Positions 55,052 to 62,960 of a stretch of 64,000 bases of DNA are shown here, one piece after another. The translations under genes were made by a program, and so were the position numbers. This DNA comes from Cellulomonas sp. SLBN-39 (GTDB lineage Bacteria > Actinomycetota > Actinomycetes > Actinomycetales > Cellulomonadaceae), in assembly GCF_006715865.1 (NCBI RefSeq), contig NZ_VFOA01000001.1, positions 3,224,001 through 3,288,000 of the forward strand. Direction: 5' to 3'. Positions within the stretch are counted from its first letter, which is position 1, and every line of letters begins with the position of its first letter. The notes below the pieces were generated by a model. It saw only the letters and a list, made by a program, of their open reading frames with translations. It was not told the DNA's origin and did no database searches.

Positions 55052-55263
55052 GCGGCCCCCGCCCCCGGTGGCAGTGGCGGCTGCTCGACGCCGCGGCGGT
55101 GCCCGTCGAGCGGCCCGGCAGCCCGGTGTTCCTCGCGCGGTTCGAGGCCGAGCAGTGGTTGGGCGAGCACTGGCGCGCGCTGGCCGGGCAGGGCGTGCGC
55201 ACGGCGGTCCTGCAGCACGACGGCGCGGACACCGGGCCGCCGCTCGACCTCGCCGCGGGCTGA
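55048..55263 (+). CDS. Small conserved protein coupled to pyrD
   Basis: A 71-residue soluble protein, WQWRLLDAAAVPVERPGSP then F-ARFEAEQWLGEHWRALAGQGVRTAVLQHDG. The FEAEQWLGEHWRALA segment is a conserved feature of short actinobacterial proteins of unknown role. GTG 55048 overlaps the pyrD stop, so it depends on pyrD translation. It is convergent with the yczR gene, 5 bases away. Confidence 0.78.
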   Translation: MSGPRPRWQWRLLDAAAVPVERPGSPVFLARFEAEQWLGEHWRALAGQGVRTAVLQHDGADTGPPLDLAAG

Positions 55264-55268
55264 CCGGC

Positions 55269-56723
55269 CTACACGAGCAGCGACTCGCCCCGCCCGGCGG
55301 GTGCGGCCGATCCCGGCTCGAGGCCGGCCCACGTCGCGGCCAGGCCGTCCACCGCCCGGCGCAGGGCGTCCACGGGGGCCGAGAAGGGCACCCGCAGGTG
55401 GTCGTCGAGCGACCCGTCCACGCCGAACCGCGGGCCCGGCGGCACCTGCACGCCGTGCCGGTGCGCGAGCGCCGCGAGCGTGGTCGACACCGGTGCACCC
55501 AGGTCGACCCACGTCGACAGGCCGCCCGCGGGCACCGGCACCCGCCAGCCCGGCAGGGACTCGCCGAGCATGGCTACCAGCGCGTCGCGCTGGGTGCGCA
55601 GCAGGTCCCGGCGCGCGGGCAGCAGCTCGTCGAACCGGTCCAGCAGCGCCGTCGTGACGAGCTGGTCGAGCACCGACGTCGCGATGTCCACGCTGCCGCG
55701 CCGCTGGGCCAGGCGTCCCACGAGGTCGCGGTGCGCACGCACCCAGCCGATCCGCAGGCCGCCCCAGAACGTCTTCGACGCCGAGCCCACGCACACCACC
55801 AGGGCGTCGGTGCCGTCCCCGGCGAACGGCACGGGCTCGGGCCCGTGCAGCGTCAGGTCGGTCAGCGTCTCGTCGCCGACGACGGTGGTGCGGTACCGGC
55901 GGGCCAGGTCGCGCACCCGCGCGCGGCCCGCGGCGTCCAGGCTCGTCCCGGTCGGGTTGTGGTGGTCGGGGACCAGGTAGACCAGGCGCGGCGCGGTCTG
56001 GCGCACGGTCGACTCCAGCAGGTCCAGGTCCAGCCCGTCGGGGCCGACGGGCACCGGGACGGGCCGTGCGCCGGCGTCGCGGGCGGCCTCGATGGCGTGC
56101 GGGTACGTCGGGTGCTCCACGACGACGCGGTCGCCGGGGCCAACGAAGGCCGTCATGAGCAGGTGCAGCGCCTGCTGGGCGCCGGAGGTGACGAGCACCT
56201 GGTCCGCGGTCGTGGGCACGCCCCGGCGGGTGTACCGCTCGGCGATCGCGGCGCGGAGCACGGGCAGCCCCAGCGGCACGTACCCGGTGCCGGCGAGCAG
56301 GTGGGGGAGACGGTCGAGGGCGTCGACGCAGGCCTCGTGGAGCGCGGCGGGTGCGCTCGGTGCCGCGGCCGTCAGGTCGACGACGCCGTCGTGGGCGCCC
56401 CCCGCGAGGGCGGAGGGCTGGCTGCCGGCGCCCGCGGGCGTCGTCGTCACGGTGCCGGACCCGCGCCGGCTGACGAGGAACCGCTCCTCGCGCAGCAGGT
56501 CGTACGCGGCGGTGACGGTGGTGCGGGACACGCCGAGGGCGTCGGCGACCTCACGCTCGCTCGGCATCCGCGTGCCCAGCGGCAGGGCGCCGGCGCGCAC
56601 GAGGCCCCGGACGCCGTCGGCCAGCGCGCGGTACGTCGGCCCGCCGTGCTGCCACGCGCCGAGCAGGGTGCGCAGGCGGGGCCCGCCGAGGCGGCGGTCC
56701 GGCTGGGGGAGTCCGTCGATCAT
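55269..56723 (-). CDS. MocR-type regulator: GntR helix-turn-helix fused to an aminotransferase domain (YczR-like)
   Basis: A 484-residue fusion. A GntR winged helix (about 28-95, ALADGVRGLVRAGALPLGTRMPSEREVADALGVSRTTV) is joined to a PLP-dependent class I aminotransferase fold with YLVPDHHNPTG and the PLP lysine in SASKTFWGGLR. It is divergent from a small membrane gene and yczE, matching the YczR-YczE pairing known from MocR surveys. A TTGTCA-17-GATAGT promoter places transcription at ATG 56723, so that start is chosen over GTG 56732, which lies in the -10 box. The effector is probably a PLP-bound amino compound. Confidence 0.9.
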   Translation of the reverse strand: MIDGLPQPDRRLGGPRLRTLLGAWQHGGPTYRALADGVRGLVRAGALPLGTRMPSEREVADALGVSRTTVTAAYDLLREERFLVSRRGSGTVTTTPAGAGSQPSALAGGAHDGVVDLTAAAPSAPAALHEACVDALDRLPHLLAGTGYVPLGLPVLRAAIAERYTRRGVPTTADQVLVTSGAQQALHLLMTAFVGPGDRVVVEHPTYPHAIEAARDAGARPVPVPVGPDGLDLDLLESTVRQTAPRLVYLVPDHHNPTGTSLDAAGRARVRDLARRYRTTVVGDETLTDLTLHGPEPVPFAGDGTDALVVCVGSASKTFWGGLRIGWVRAHRDLVGRLAQRRGSVDIATSVLDQLVTTALLDRFDELLPARRDLLRTQRDALVAMLGESLPGWRVPVPAGGLSTWVDLGAPVSTTLAALAHRHGVQVPPGPRFGVDGSLDDHLRVPFSAPVDALRRAVDGLAATWAGLEPGSAAPAGRGESLLV

Positions 56724-56730
56724 GCGGGCC

Positions 56731-56759
56731 ACTATCGGTCAGGTGGCTCTGGATGACAA
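56731..56759 (-). promoter_or_regulatory. Promoter of the MocR-type regulator gene
   Basis: On the minus strand TTGTCA (56754-56759) and GATAGT (56731-56736) are exactly 17 bases apart, the best promoter match in the window. The ATG at 56723 lies 7 bases after the -10 box, so the mRNA would begin at or next to the start codon. AGTGGCC-type repeats overlap both boxes. Confidence 0.7.
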
Positions 56760-56785
56760 GGCCACTGCCGGGCCATCGTGGAGCC

Positions 56786-56923
56786 GTGCTCGCGATCTGG
56801 TTCCTCCTCCTGGCGCTCCTGGCGTCCGTTGTCGCTCTGGTCGTGGTCGTCCCGCGGGACGGCCTGGGCCACCGTCCGCCGCCGCCCACCCGTGCGGCCG
56901 CCGACGAGCGGGTCCCGCGGTGA
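56786..56923 (+). CDS. 45-residue single-pass membrane protein upstream of yczE
   Basis: GTG 56786 follows TGGAG and opens a 45-codon frame. It has one strongly hydrophobic helix (residues 2-22, WFLLLALLASVVALVVVV) and then a Pro/Arg-rich tail. Its stop overlaps the yczE start as GTGA, so the two are translationally coupled. I know no family for it. It may be a subunit or a leader for YczE. Small size limits confidence, but the hydrophobic helix and the coupling are unlikely by chance. Confidence 0.6.
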   Translation: MLAIWFLLLALLASVVALVVVVPRDGLGHRPPPPTRAAADERVPR

Positions 56924-57594
56924 GCGCCGTGCCCCCGCCCTCCGCCGTGACCCCGGCCCGCGGACCGGTACCCCGGCGCGACGCCCGCGACCCGGGGCGC
57001 GGCGCACCGGTCCGACGGACGGCCCAGCTCCTCGTGGGCCTCGTGCTCTACGCCGCGTCGATCGCCCTGGTCGTGCGCGCCGGCCTGGGCGCCATGCCGT
57101 GGGACGTCCTCACGCAGGGCGTGGTCCGGCAGTCGGGCTGGTCGTTCGGCGCGGTGACCGTCGCGACCTCCCTCGTCGTCGTCGCCTGCTGGGTGCCGCT
57201 GCGCCAGCGCCCCGGCGTCGGGACACTCGCCAACATCGTCGTCATCGGCGTCCTCGTCGACCCGTTCCTCGCCCTCGTCGGCCAGCTGCCCGAGACGCTC
57301 CCCGTGGTGGCCCGCGCCGCCCTGCTCGTGGCCGGCGTCGCGGGCAACGGGCTCGCGACCGCCCTGTACGTGGGTGCGAGCCTCGGCCCCGGGCCCCGTG
57401 ACGGGCTCATGACGGGCCTCGTCGCTCGCACCGGGTGGCCCGTCCGCCTCGTCCGGGGAGGCATCGAGGTCGCCGTGGTCACCGTCGGCTGGCTCCTCGG
57501 CGGGACCGTCGGGGTCGGCACCCTCGTGTACGCGCTCGCGATCGGTCCGCTCGTGCACGTGCTGCTGCCCCGGCTGACCGTCCCGGAGCGGTAG
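56920..57594 (+). CDS. yczE: YczE/YyaS/YitT family membrane protein
   Basis: A 224-residue protein with about five membrane helices. Typical YczE features are LYAASIALVVRAGLGAMPWDVLTQG, SFGAVTV, VPLRQRPGVGTLANIVVIGVLVD and LGPGPRDGLMTGLVART. The family is of unknown transport function; in Bacillus YczE influences surfactin production. GTG 56920 overlaps the stop of the 45-residue protein. Control by the divergent MocR-type regulator is expected. Confidence 0.9.
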   Translation: MSAVPPPSAVTPARGPVPRRDARDPGRGAPVRRTAQLLVGLVLYAASIALVVRAGLGAMPWDVLTQGVVRQSGWSFGAVTVATSLVVVACWVPLRQRPGVGTLANIVVIGVLVDPFLALVGQLPETLPVVARAALLVAGVAGNGLATALYVGASLGPGPRDGLMTGLVARTGWPVRLVRGGIEVAVVTVGWLLGGTVGVGTLVYALAIGPLVHVLLPRLTVPER

Positions 57595-57629
57595 CCTCAC
57601 CTGCGCGAGCACGGCGAGGCGGAGGCAGC

Positions 57630-58361
57630 ATGCACAGGGTCGGTGACGTCGTCGACGGGTTCGAGCTGACCCCCGACGGCACGTGGGAGCGCCCGTCGCC
57701 GACCGCCGGGTCGCCGTACGACCTCGGGGACGTCGTCAACGGTCACATGCTCGTGGCGGACCCGGGCGCCGGCCTGCGCTGGGCGCCGCTGCGCCGCGCC
57801 CCCCTGGCCCCGTACGCCGTAGGCGACGTCGTCGACGAGCACGTGCTCACCCCGGACGGCGACTGGGTGCGCCTCGCGCAGCGGGAGCGCACGCCGCCCG
57901 CCGGCGCGGGACGGGCGGCGCGGACGGCGTCGGCGCGCACCGGCCCCACGACGACGACGCGGCCCGTGACCGCGCCCCGCGCGACCGCTCCCGGTGCGGC
58001 GGTCTCGACCACCACGCCCGCACCCCGGCCGGCCCCGCAGCGCGCCACGGCCGCCGGGTCGACGACGTCGGCCGCGGCGGCGGGCACCGGCCCGGCCCGG
58101 CCCGCAGGGGAAGCCGCGCAGCAGGCCGCAGCAGGTGCTGCCCCGGCCAGGCCCCGCTACGAGGTCGGTGACGTCGTCAACGGGCACGTCCTGACGCCGG
58201 ACCTGCGCTGGGTACCTCTGGGCGGCGAGCCCACGACCCCCCGCGGGGAGGACCCGACCCCGCGGCAGCCGACCACGCGGTCCTCGGGGAACCCGCTCGG
58301 CGGGCTTGTGGTCCTCGCGGGGATCGCATTCGTCGTCCTGCGGGCCTGCACGGGCGGCTGA
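57630..58361 (+). CDS. Repeat protein with four GDVV-x-x-H/F-x-L motifs and a C-terminal membrane anchor
   Basis: A 243-residue protein starting at ATG 57630 after GGCGGAGGC. It contains four copies of a unit of about 20 residues, [YRDAE]-x-GDVV-[ND]-[GE]-[HF]-x-L-TPD-x-x-W-x-x-[LP], near residues 3-22, 31-54, 62-81 and 176-195. Copies 1-3 are close together and copy 4 is separated by a Pro/Ala/Thr-rich linker of about 95 residues. A final hydrophobic helix (about 222-240) ends in RACTGG. The units look like short beta-hairpin modules. I do not recognise the family. It is alone between yczE and DUF3043. Confidence 0.8.
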   Translation: MHRVGDVVDGFELTPDGTWERPSPTAGSPYDLGDVVNGHMLVADPGAGLRWAPLRRAPLAPYAVGDVVDEHVLTPDGDWVRLAQRERTPPAGAGRAARTASARTGPTTTTRPVTAPRATAPGAAVSTTTPAPRPAPQRATAAGSTTSAAAAGTGPARPAGEAAQQAAAGAAPARPRYEVGDVVNGHVLTPDLRWVPLGGEPTTPRGEDPTPRQPTTRSSGNPLGGLVVLAGIAFVVLRACTGG

Positions 58362-58410
58362 CGCGGGCGTCGCGGCCGGCACGTCGCCGGACCGACGCGG
58401 TGGACCGGGT

Positions 58411-59010
58411 TCAGGACGGACGCTGGCCGTGCTTGACCTGCGGCTTGGGCAGGCGCGAGGGCCGCACCTGGAACGCCCGCATCACGGTGTACATGGTCGC
58501 GCCCTGCGGCAGCGCGTCCGGCCCGAACTTCGCCGCGACGCGCTTCTTCGTGCCGCGCCACAGGAACCACGCGTCGACCACCGCGGCCAGCACGTACACG
58601 TACAGCACCACGAGGATGACGAACGCGATCTCGGGCTGGGTGTTGAGCAGCACCATCTGCAGCACCAGCAGGACCGCGGCGAGCGGCAGGAACAGCTCGC
58701 CGAGGTTCCACCGGGAGTCGACGTGGTCGCGGATGAACCGGCGCACCGGCCCACGGTCCCGGGGCGGCATGTGACGCTCGTCGCCGGTGCGCATGGCCTG
58801 GTACTCCAGCTCGCGCTGGGCACGGGCACGGGCCCGCTCCTCGCGGGCGGCGGCGCGGCGGTCGGTCGGCACCAGGGGCCGGCGGTTGCGGGCCTCGGCC
58901 TCCTTGCGCGACGGCGTCGGACGTCCCTTGCCCTGACCGGGTGCACCGGGGGTCGGGGACTCCTCCACCGGGGCGTCGGTGGTCTGGGTGGTCTTGCTGC
59001 GTCCGAACAC
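58411..59010 (-). CDS. DUF3043 membrane protein
   Basis: A 199-residue actinobacterial DUF3043 protein. The first 75 residues are charged and probably disordered (KKEAEARNRRPLVPTDRRAA-type basic region). RGPVRRFIRDHVDSRWNLGE leads to two membrane helices (about 106-123 and 127-150), and a basic C-terminus follows with RRGTKKRVAAKFG-type sequence. The function is unknown. TACCCT lies 6 bases before GTG 59010. The promoter sits back-to-back with that of the M20 peptidase gene in a 32-base gap. Confidence 0.9.
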   Translation of the reverse strand: MFGRSKTTQTTDAPVEESPTPGAPGQGKGRPTPSRKEAEARNRRPLVPTDRRAAAREERARARAQRELEYQAMRTGDERHMPPRDRGPVRRFIRDHVDSRWNLGELFLPLAAVLLVLQMVLLNTQPEIAFVILVVLYVYVLAAVVDAWFLWRGTKKRVAAKFGPDALPQGATMYTVMRAFQVRPSRLPKPQVKHGQRPS

Positions 59011-59042
59011 GGGTCCAGGGTAGTCGAGTACGGTGATCGGCC

Positions 59043-60449
59043 GTGACCTCCGCCCCGCACCCCGCGCACGTCCCGCCCGCCCTCGCCCCCGGCCGCGTCG
59101 AGGAGCTGCGCACCCGGGTCCGTGCCCTGTTCCCCGGCGTGCGCGCCGACCTCGAGGACCTCGTGCGGATCCCGTCGGTCTCCAACCCGGAGTTCGACCA
59201 GACCCACGTGCAGGCCTCGGCCGACGCGGTCGCCGCCCTCCTGCGCGGGGCGGGGATGCCCGAGGTGCAGGTCCTGCGGGTCGCCGGCACCGACGGCCGG
59301 GACGGGGCGCCGGCGGTCGTGGCCCGCCGTCCCGCGCCCGCCGGGGCGCCCACCGTGCTGCTGTACGCGCACCACGACGTCCAGCCGCCGGGCGACGACG
59401 CCGACTGGTCCACCGCCCCCTTCGAGCCCACGGCCCGCGGCGAACGGCTCTTCGGCCGGGGCGCGGCCGACGACAAGGCGGGGGTCGTCGCGCACCTCGG
59501 CGCCCTGCGCGCGCTCGGCGACGAGCTGGGCGTCGGCGTGACGGTGTTCGTCGAGGGCGAGGAGGAGATCGGCTCGCCGACCTTCGTCGACTTCCTGCGC
59601 ACCCACCGCGACCTGCTCGCGGCGGACGTCATCGTCGTCGCCGACTCCGCCAACTGGAAGGTCGGCGTGCCCGGCCTGACGACGTCGCTGCGCGGGCTCG
59701 TCGACCTCACGGTCGAGGTCGCGGTGCTCGACCACGCGGTGCACTCGGGCATGTTCGGCGGGCCCGTGCTCGACGCGCCGACGCTGCTCGCGCGGCTCGT
59801 CGCCACCCTGCACGACGAGCACGGCGACGTCGCCGTCGACGGCCTCGTGCACGCCCCCGACCCGACGGTCGACCTCGACGAGGCCGAGCTGCGGGCCGAC
59901 GCCGGGGTGCTGCCCGGCGTCCGTCTCGCCGGCACGGGTCCTCTGACGGCCCGGATGTGGACCCGGCCGGCGATCTCCGTGATCGGCTTCGACGCGCCGC
60001 GCACCGCGAGCGCCTCGAACACGATCACCCCGAGCGCGACGGCCAAGCTCTCCGTGCGGGTCGCCCCCGGGCAGGACCCCGCCGCGGCGATGGCGGCCGT
60101 GCGTGCCCACCTGGAGGGGCACGCGCCGTTCGGTGCGCGGGTCACCGTGGTCGAGGGCGAGCAGGGGCGCCCCTTCCGGGCGCCGACCGACTCGACCGCG
60201 ATGCGCTCGGCGCGCTGGGCCTTCGCGCAGGCGTGGGGGACCGACCCGGTCGACATCGGCATCGGCGGGTCCATCCCGTTCATCAGCGACCTGCTCCAGG
60301 AGTTCCCGGACGCCGCGATCCTCGTCACGGGTGTCGAGGACCCCGACTCGCGGGCGCACGGTGCGAACGAGTCCGTGCACCTGGGCGAGCTGGAGAAGGT
60401 CGTCCTGGCGGAGGCCCTCCTGCTGGAGGCGGTCGCGGCGACCCGCTGA
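59043..60449 (+). CDS. M20 family dipeptidase
   Basis: A 468-residue metallopeptidase. Zinc ligands are in LLYAHHDVQPPG (His and the catalytic Asp), GRGAADDKAG (bridging Asp), VEGEEEIGSP (general base Glu and ligand Glu), VVADSAN (Asp) and HGANESVHL (His near residue 441). The lid domain (about 205-375) contains DHAVHSGMFGGP. It probably hydrolyses dipeptides or N-acyl amino acids in the cytosol. TACGGT lies 8 bases before GTG 59043, so a leaderless message is likely. Confidence 0.93.
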   Translation: MTSAPHPAHVPPALAPGRVEELRTRVRALFPGVRADLEDLVRIPSVSNPEFDQTHVQASADAVAALLRGAGMPEVQVLRVAGTDGRDGAPAVVARRPAPAGAPTVLLYAHHDVQPPGDDADWSTAPFEPTARGERLFGRGAADDKAGVVAHLGALRALGDELGVGVTVFVEGEEEIGSPTFVDFLRTHRDLLAADVIVVADSANWKVGVPGLTTSLRGLVDLTVEVAVLDHAVHSGMFGGPVLDAPTLLARLVATLHDEHGDVAVDGLVHAPDPTVDLDEAELRADAGVLPGVRLAGTGPLTARMWTRPAISVIGFDAPRTASASNTITPSATAKLSVRVAPGQDPAAAMAAVRAHLEGHAPFGARVTVVEGEQGRPFRAPTDSTAMRSARWAFAQAWGTDPVDIGIGGSIPFISDLLQEFPDAAILVTGVEDPDSRAHGANESVHLGELEKVVLAEALLLEAVAATR

Positions 60450-60463
60450 CCCGCGGCGGGCGG

Positions 60464-60991
60464 TCAGCGGTGGGCGACGTCCACCGCGGCCGCCCACGCG
60501 GCGACCTCGGCCGGCAGCTCGGGGCTGGACGCGGGGGCGTGCTCCAGCACCGCGACCACGTCCGGTGCGGGCACGCGCCCGCCGTCGCGGGACAGGAACC
60601 GCCCCGCGACCCACCCGCGCGCCACGTGCTGGCCTCCGCGCGTGAACACCTGCTCCAGGAACACGACCCGGGGGTCCCAGCCGAGCACGCGGGTGGTGAT
60701 CTCGAAGCGTTGCCCCAGCGTGAGCGACCGCCGGTAGGTCATGGTCGACGCGGCCACGACCGGGTACCAGCCGCGCGCCGCCAGCAGCTGCGTGGCCCCG
60801 AGGTCCGCGAGGTAGTTGCTGCGCGCGACGTCCATCATCTGCAGGTACACGCCGTTGTTGACGTGCCGGTAGAGGTCGAGGTCACCGGGCCGCACGCGCA
60901 GGCGCGTCACCGACGGGTCGAGGACGTGCTGCCCGGGGACGGGGCGGCGGGGTCGCAGGGTGGCCAGGGCGAGGTGGAGGGCGCGCGTCAC
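60464..60991 (-). CDS. Acyl-CoA thioesterase-like hotdog protein
   Basis: A 175-residue single-domain hotdog-fold protein. The family signature is DLDLYRHVNNGVYLQMMDVARSNYL (residues about 41-65), followed by VVAASTMTYRRSLTLGQRFEITTRV. This matches the THEM6/4HBT-type thioesterases. A catalytic Asp as in 4-hydroxybenzoyl-CoA thioesterase is not obvious, so the substrate and even activity are uncertain. TAGCCT lies 7 bases before GTG 60991. It is followed on the same strand side by 14 bases to the M20 peptidase end, the two genes being convergent. Confidence 0.85.
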   Translation of the reverse strand: MTRALHLALATLRPRRPVPGQHVLDPSVTRLRVRPGDLDLYRHVNNGVYLQMMDVARSNYLADLGATQLLAARGWYPVVAASTMTYRRSLTLGQRFEITTRVLGWDPRVVFLEQVFTRGGQHVARGWVAGRFLSRDGGRVPAPDVVAVLEHAPASSPELPAEVAAWAAAVDVAHR

Positions 60992-61014
60992 GGCGCCGAG
61001 GCTAGCGGGCTCCG

Positions 61015-61614
61015 TCAGACGGGCGGGGCGGGGTCGTACTGGAGGTCCCGGCGCGTCGTCCGTGCGGCCTCGGCCGACTCCAGGCGCGCCACGAGGTGCA
61101 GCGCCATGTCGATGCCCGCCGACACCCCCGCGGACGTCACCACGTCCCCGTCGTCGACGAACCGGGCCTCGGTGTCGACCAGCACGCTCGGGTCGGTCCG
61201 CACCAGCTCGTCGACGGCCCCGTGGTGGGTGGTGGCCGGCCGGCCTGCGAGCAGCCCGGCCGCCGCGTAGACCAGCGCGCCCGTGCACACGCTCGTCATC
61301 AGGGGTGTCGTCGCCCGCACCGCCCGGACCCACGCCAGGTGGTCAGCGTCGACCATGAGCCGGCGCGTCCCGCGCCCGCCCGGGTGGACCAGCACGTGCA
61401 GAGGGCCGACCTCCGCGGCCGACGTGTCCGGCACCAGCGACAGCCCCTTGGCGCACCGCACCCCGCTGCCGTCGGGCGAGAACGTGACGACCTCCGGGTG
61501 CAGCGCGCTGGCCGCCGCCCACGCCGCGAGCACCTCGAACGGGCCCACGACGTCGAGCTCCTCGGCGTCGTCGAACACCAGCACGCCGATCCGCAGCGGT
61601 GCCTGCGTGGACAT
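61015..61614 (-). CDS. DJ-1/PfpI superfamily protein
   Basis: A 199-residue class I glutamine-amidotransferase-like protein. It has IGVLVFDDAEELDVVGPFEVLAAW, the nucleophile elbow with cysteine in TSVCTGALVYAAAGLL (about residues 107-122) and a TTHHGAVDEL segment followed by VTSAGVSAGIDMALHLV. This arrangement is typical of the ThiJ/PfpI and isonitrile-hydratase-like or AraC-partner group. The reaction is not predictable. ATG 61614 follows GGAGGGGGACGACG. It lies 52 bases downstream of nadA on the same strand. Confidence 0.9.
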   Translation of the reverse strand: MSTQAPLRIGVLVFDDAEELDVVGPFEVLAAWAAASALHPEVVTFSPDGSGVRCAKGLSLVPDTSAAEVGPLHVLVHPGGRGTRRLMVDADHLAWVRAVRATTPLMTSVCTGALVYAAAGLLAGRPATTHHGAVDELVRTDPSVLVDTEARFVDDGDVVTSAGVSAGIDMALHLVARLESAEAARTTRRDLQYDPAPPV

Positions 61615-61666
61615 CGTCGTCCCCCTCCTGCGCGCCGGCCTGCCCCGTCGCGCTCCGTGCGTCCGG

Positions 61667-62887
61667 TCAGTGCCCCGGCAGGGCCAGCATCTGGTCCAGG
61701 GCCACGCGGGCCCAGTGCGCGTCGTCCGGGTCCACGACGATCCGGTTCGGCACGCGACCGGCGACGAGCTGCTCGAGCGTCCACACCAGGTGCGGCAGGT
61801 CGATGCGGTTCATCGTCGAGCAGAAGCACACCGTGCTGTCGAGGTAGTGCACGGTCAGCTCGGGGTGCGCGGCCGCGAGCCGCCGCACGAGGTTCAGCTC
61901 CGTGCCGATCGCCCACGACGACCCGGGCTCGGCGGCGTCGAGGGCCTTGATGATGTACTCCGTCGAGCCGACCATGTCGGCCGCGGTGACGACGTCGTGC
62001 GTGCACTCGGGGTGCACGAGGACGTTCACGCCCGGGACCCGCTCGCGCACCTGCTCGACGTTGCGGGCCGAGAACCGCCCGTGCACGGAGCAGTGCCCGC
62101 GCCAGAGGATCATCCGCGCGTCCCGCAGCTGCTGGGTCGTCAGCCCGCCGCCGGGCCGCCGGGGGTCGTACACGACGCAGTCGTCCAGGCTCAGCCCCAG
62201 GCCGAGGACGGCGGTGTTGCGGCCCAGGTGCTGGTCGGGCATGAAGAGCACCTTGCCGCGGCCGCCCACGCCCCCGACCCGGTCGAAGGCCCAGCGCAGC
62301 GCCACGTGCGCGTTGGAGGAGGTGCACACGGTCCCGCCGTGCCGACCCGTGAAGGCCTTGATCGCCGCGGTCGAGTTCATGTACGTCACCGGCACGGTGT
62401 CGTCGGCGACGCCCGCGTCCACCAGCACGTCCCAGGCGTCCTCGACCTGGTCGATCGCCGCCATGTCCGCCATCGAGCAGCCCGCGGCCAGGTCCGGCAG
62501 CACGACCTGCTGGGAGTCGGAGGTGAGGATGTCCGCGGACTCCGCCATGAAGTGCACGCCGCAGAACACGACGTGCTCGGCGTCGGGTCGCGCGGCCGCC
62601 TCGCGGGCGAGCTTGAAGGAGTCGCCCGTGACGTCGGCGAACGCGATGACCTCGTCGCGCTGGTAGTGGTGCCCGAGCACGAACGCCCGGTCGCCGAGGG
62701 CCGCCCGCGCCACGCGTGCCCGTTCGACCAGGTCGGGGTCGGACGCGGCCGGCAGGTCGCCGACGCACTCGACGCCCCGCTCGGAGGCCAGGTCGACGCC
62801 CCGCCCGAGCAGCAGCAGCGCCGACGGCGCGGGCTCGGCGAAGCCGGCGGGGGAGACGGGGCCGGGTGCGGACGTGGAGACGCTCAC
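61667..62887 (-). CDS. nadA: Quinolinate synthase A
   Basis: A 406-residue iron-sulfur enzyme that condenses iminoaspartate with dihydroxyacetone phosphate to quinolinate in NAD synthesis. The three cluster cysteines are Cys109 (FCGVHFMAE), Cys295 (HPECTHDVV) and one of Cys354/Cys356 (STVCFCSTMN). LGHHYQRDEVI and the MNSTAAIKAF segment also match. GTG 62887 follows GAGGATC with about 6 bases of spacing. nadB and nadC are not in the window. It is divergent from the glycerate kinase gene. Confidence 0.95.
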   Translation of the reverse strand: MSVSTSAPGPVSPAGFAEPAPSALLLLGRGVDLASERGVECVGDLPAASDPDLVERARVARAALGDRAFVLGHHYQRDEVIAFADVTGDSFKLAREAAARPDAEHVVFCGVHFMAESADILTSDSQQVVLPDLAAGCSMADMAAIDQVEDAWDVLVDAGVADDTVPVTYMNSTAAIKAFTGRHGGTVCTSSNAHVALRWAFDRVGGVGGRGKVLFMPDQHLGRNTAVLGLGLSLDDCVVYDPRRPGGGLTTQQLRDARMILWRGHCSVHGRFSARNVEQVRERVPGVNVLVHPECTHDVVTAADMVGSTEYIIKALDAAEPGSSWAIGTELNLVRRLAAAHPELTVHYLDSTVCFCSTMNRIDLPHLVWTLEQLVAGRVPNRIVVDPDDAHWARVALDQMLALPGH

Positions 62888-62960
62888 GGGGAAGATCCTC
62901 GCACAGCGCCGCACGTCGGCCCCGTGACGTCGGCCGCCCGCGCCGTGCCACGATCGGGGC

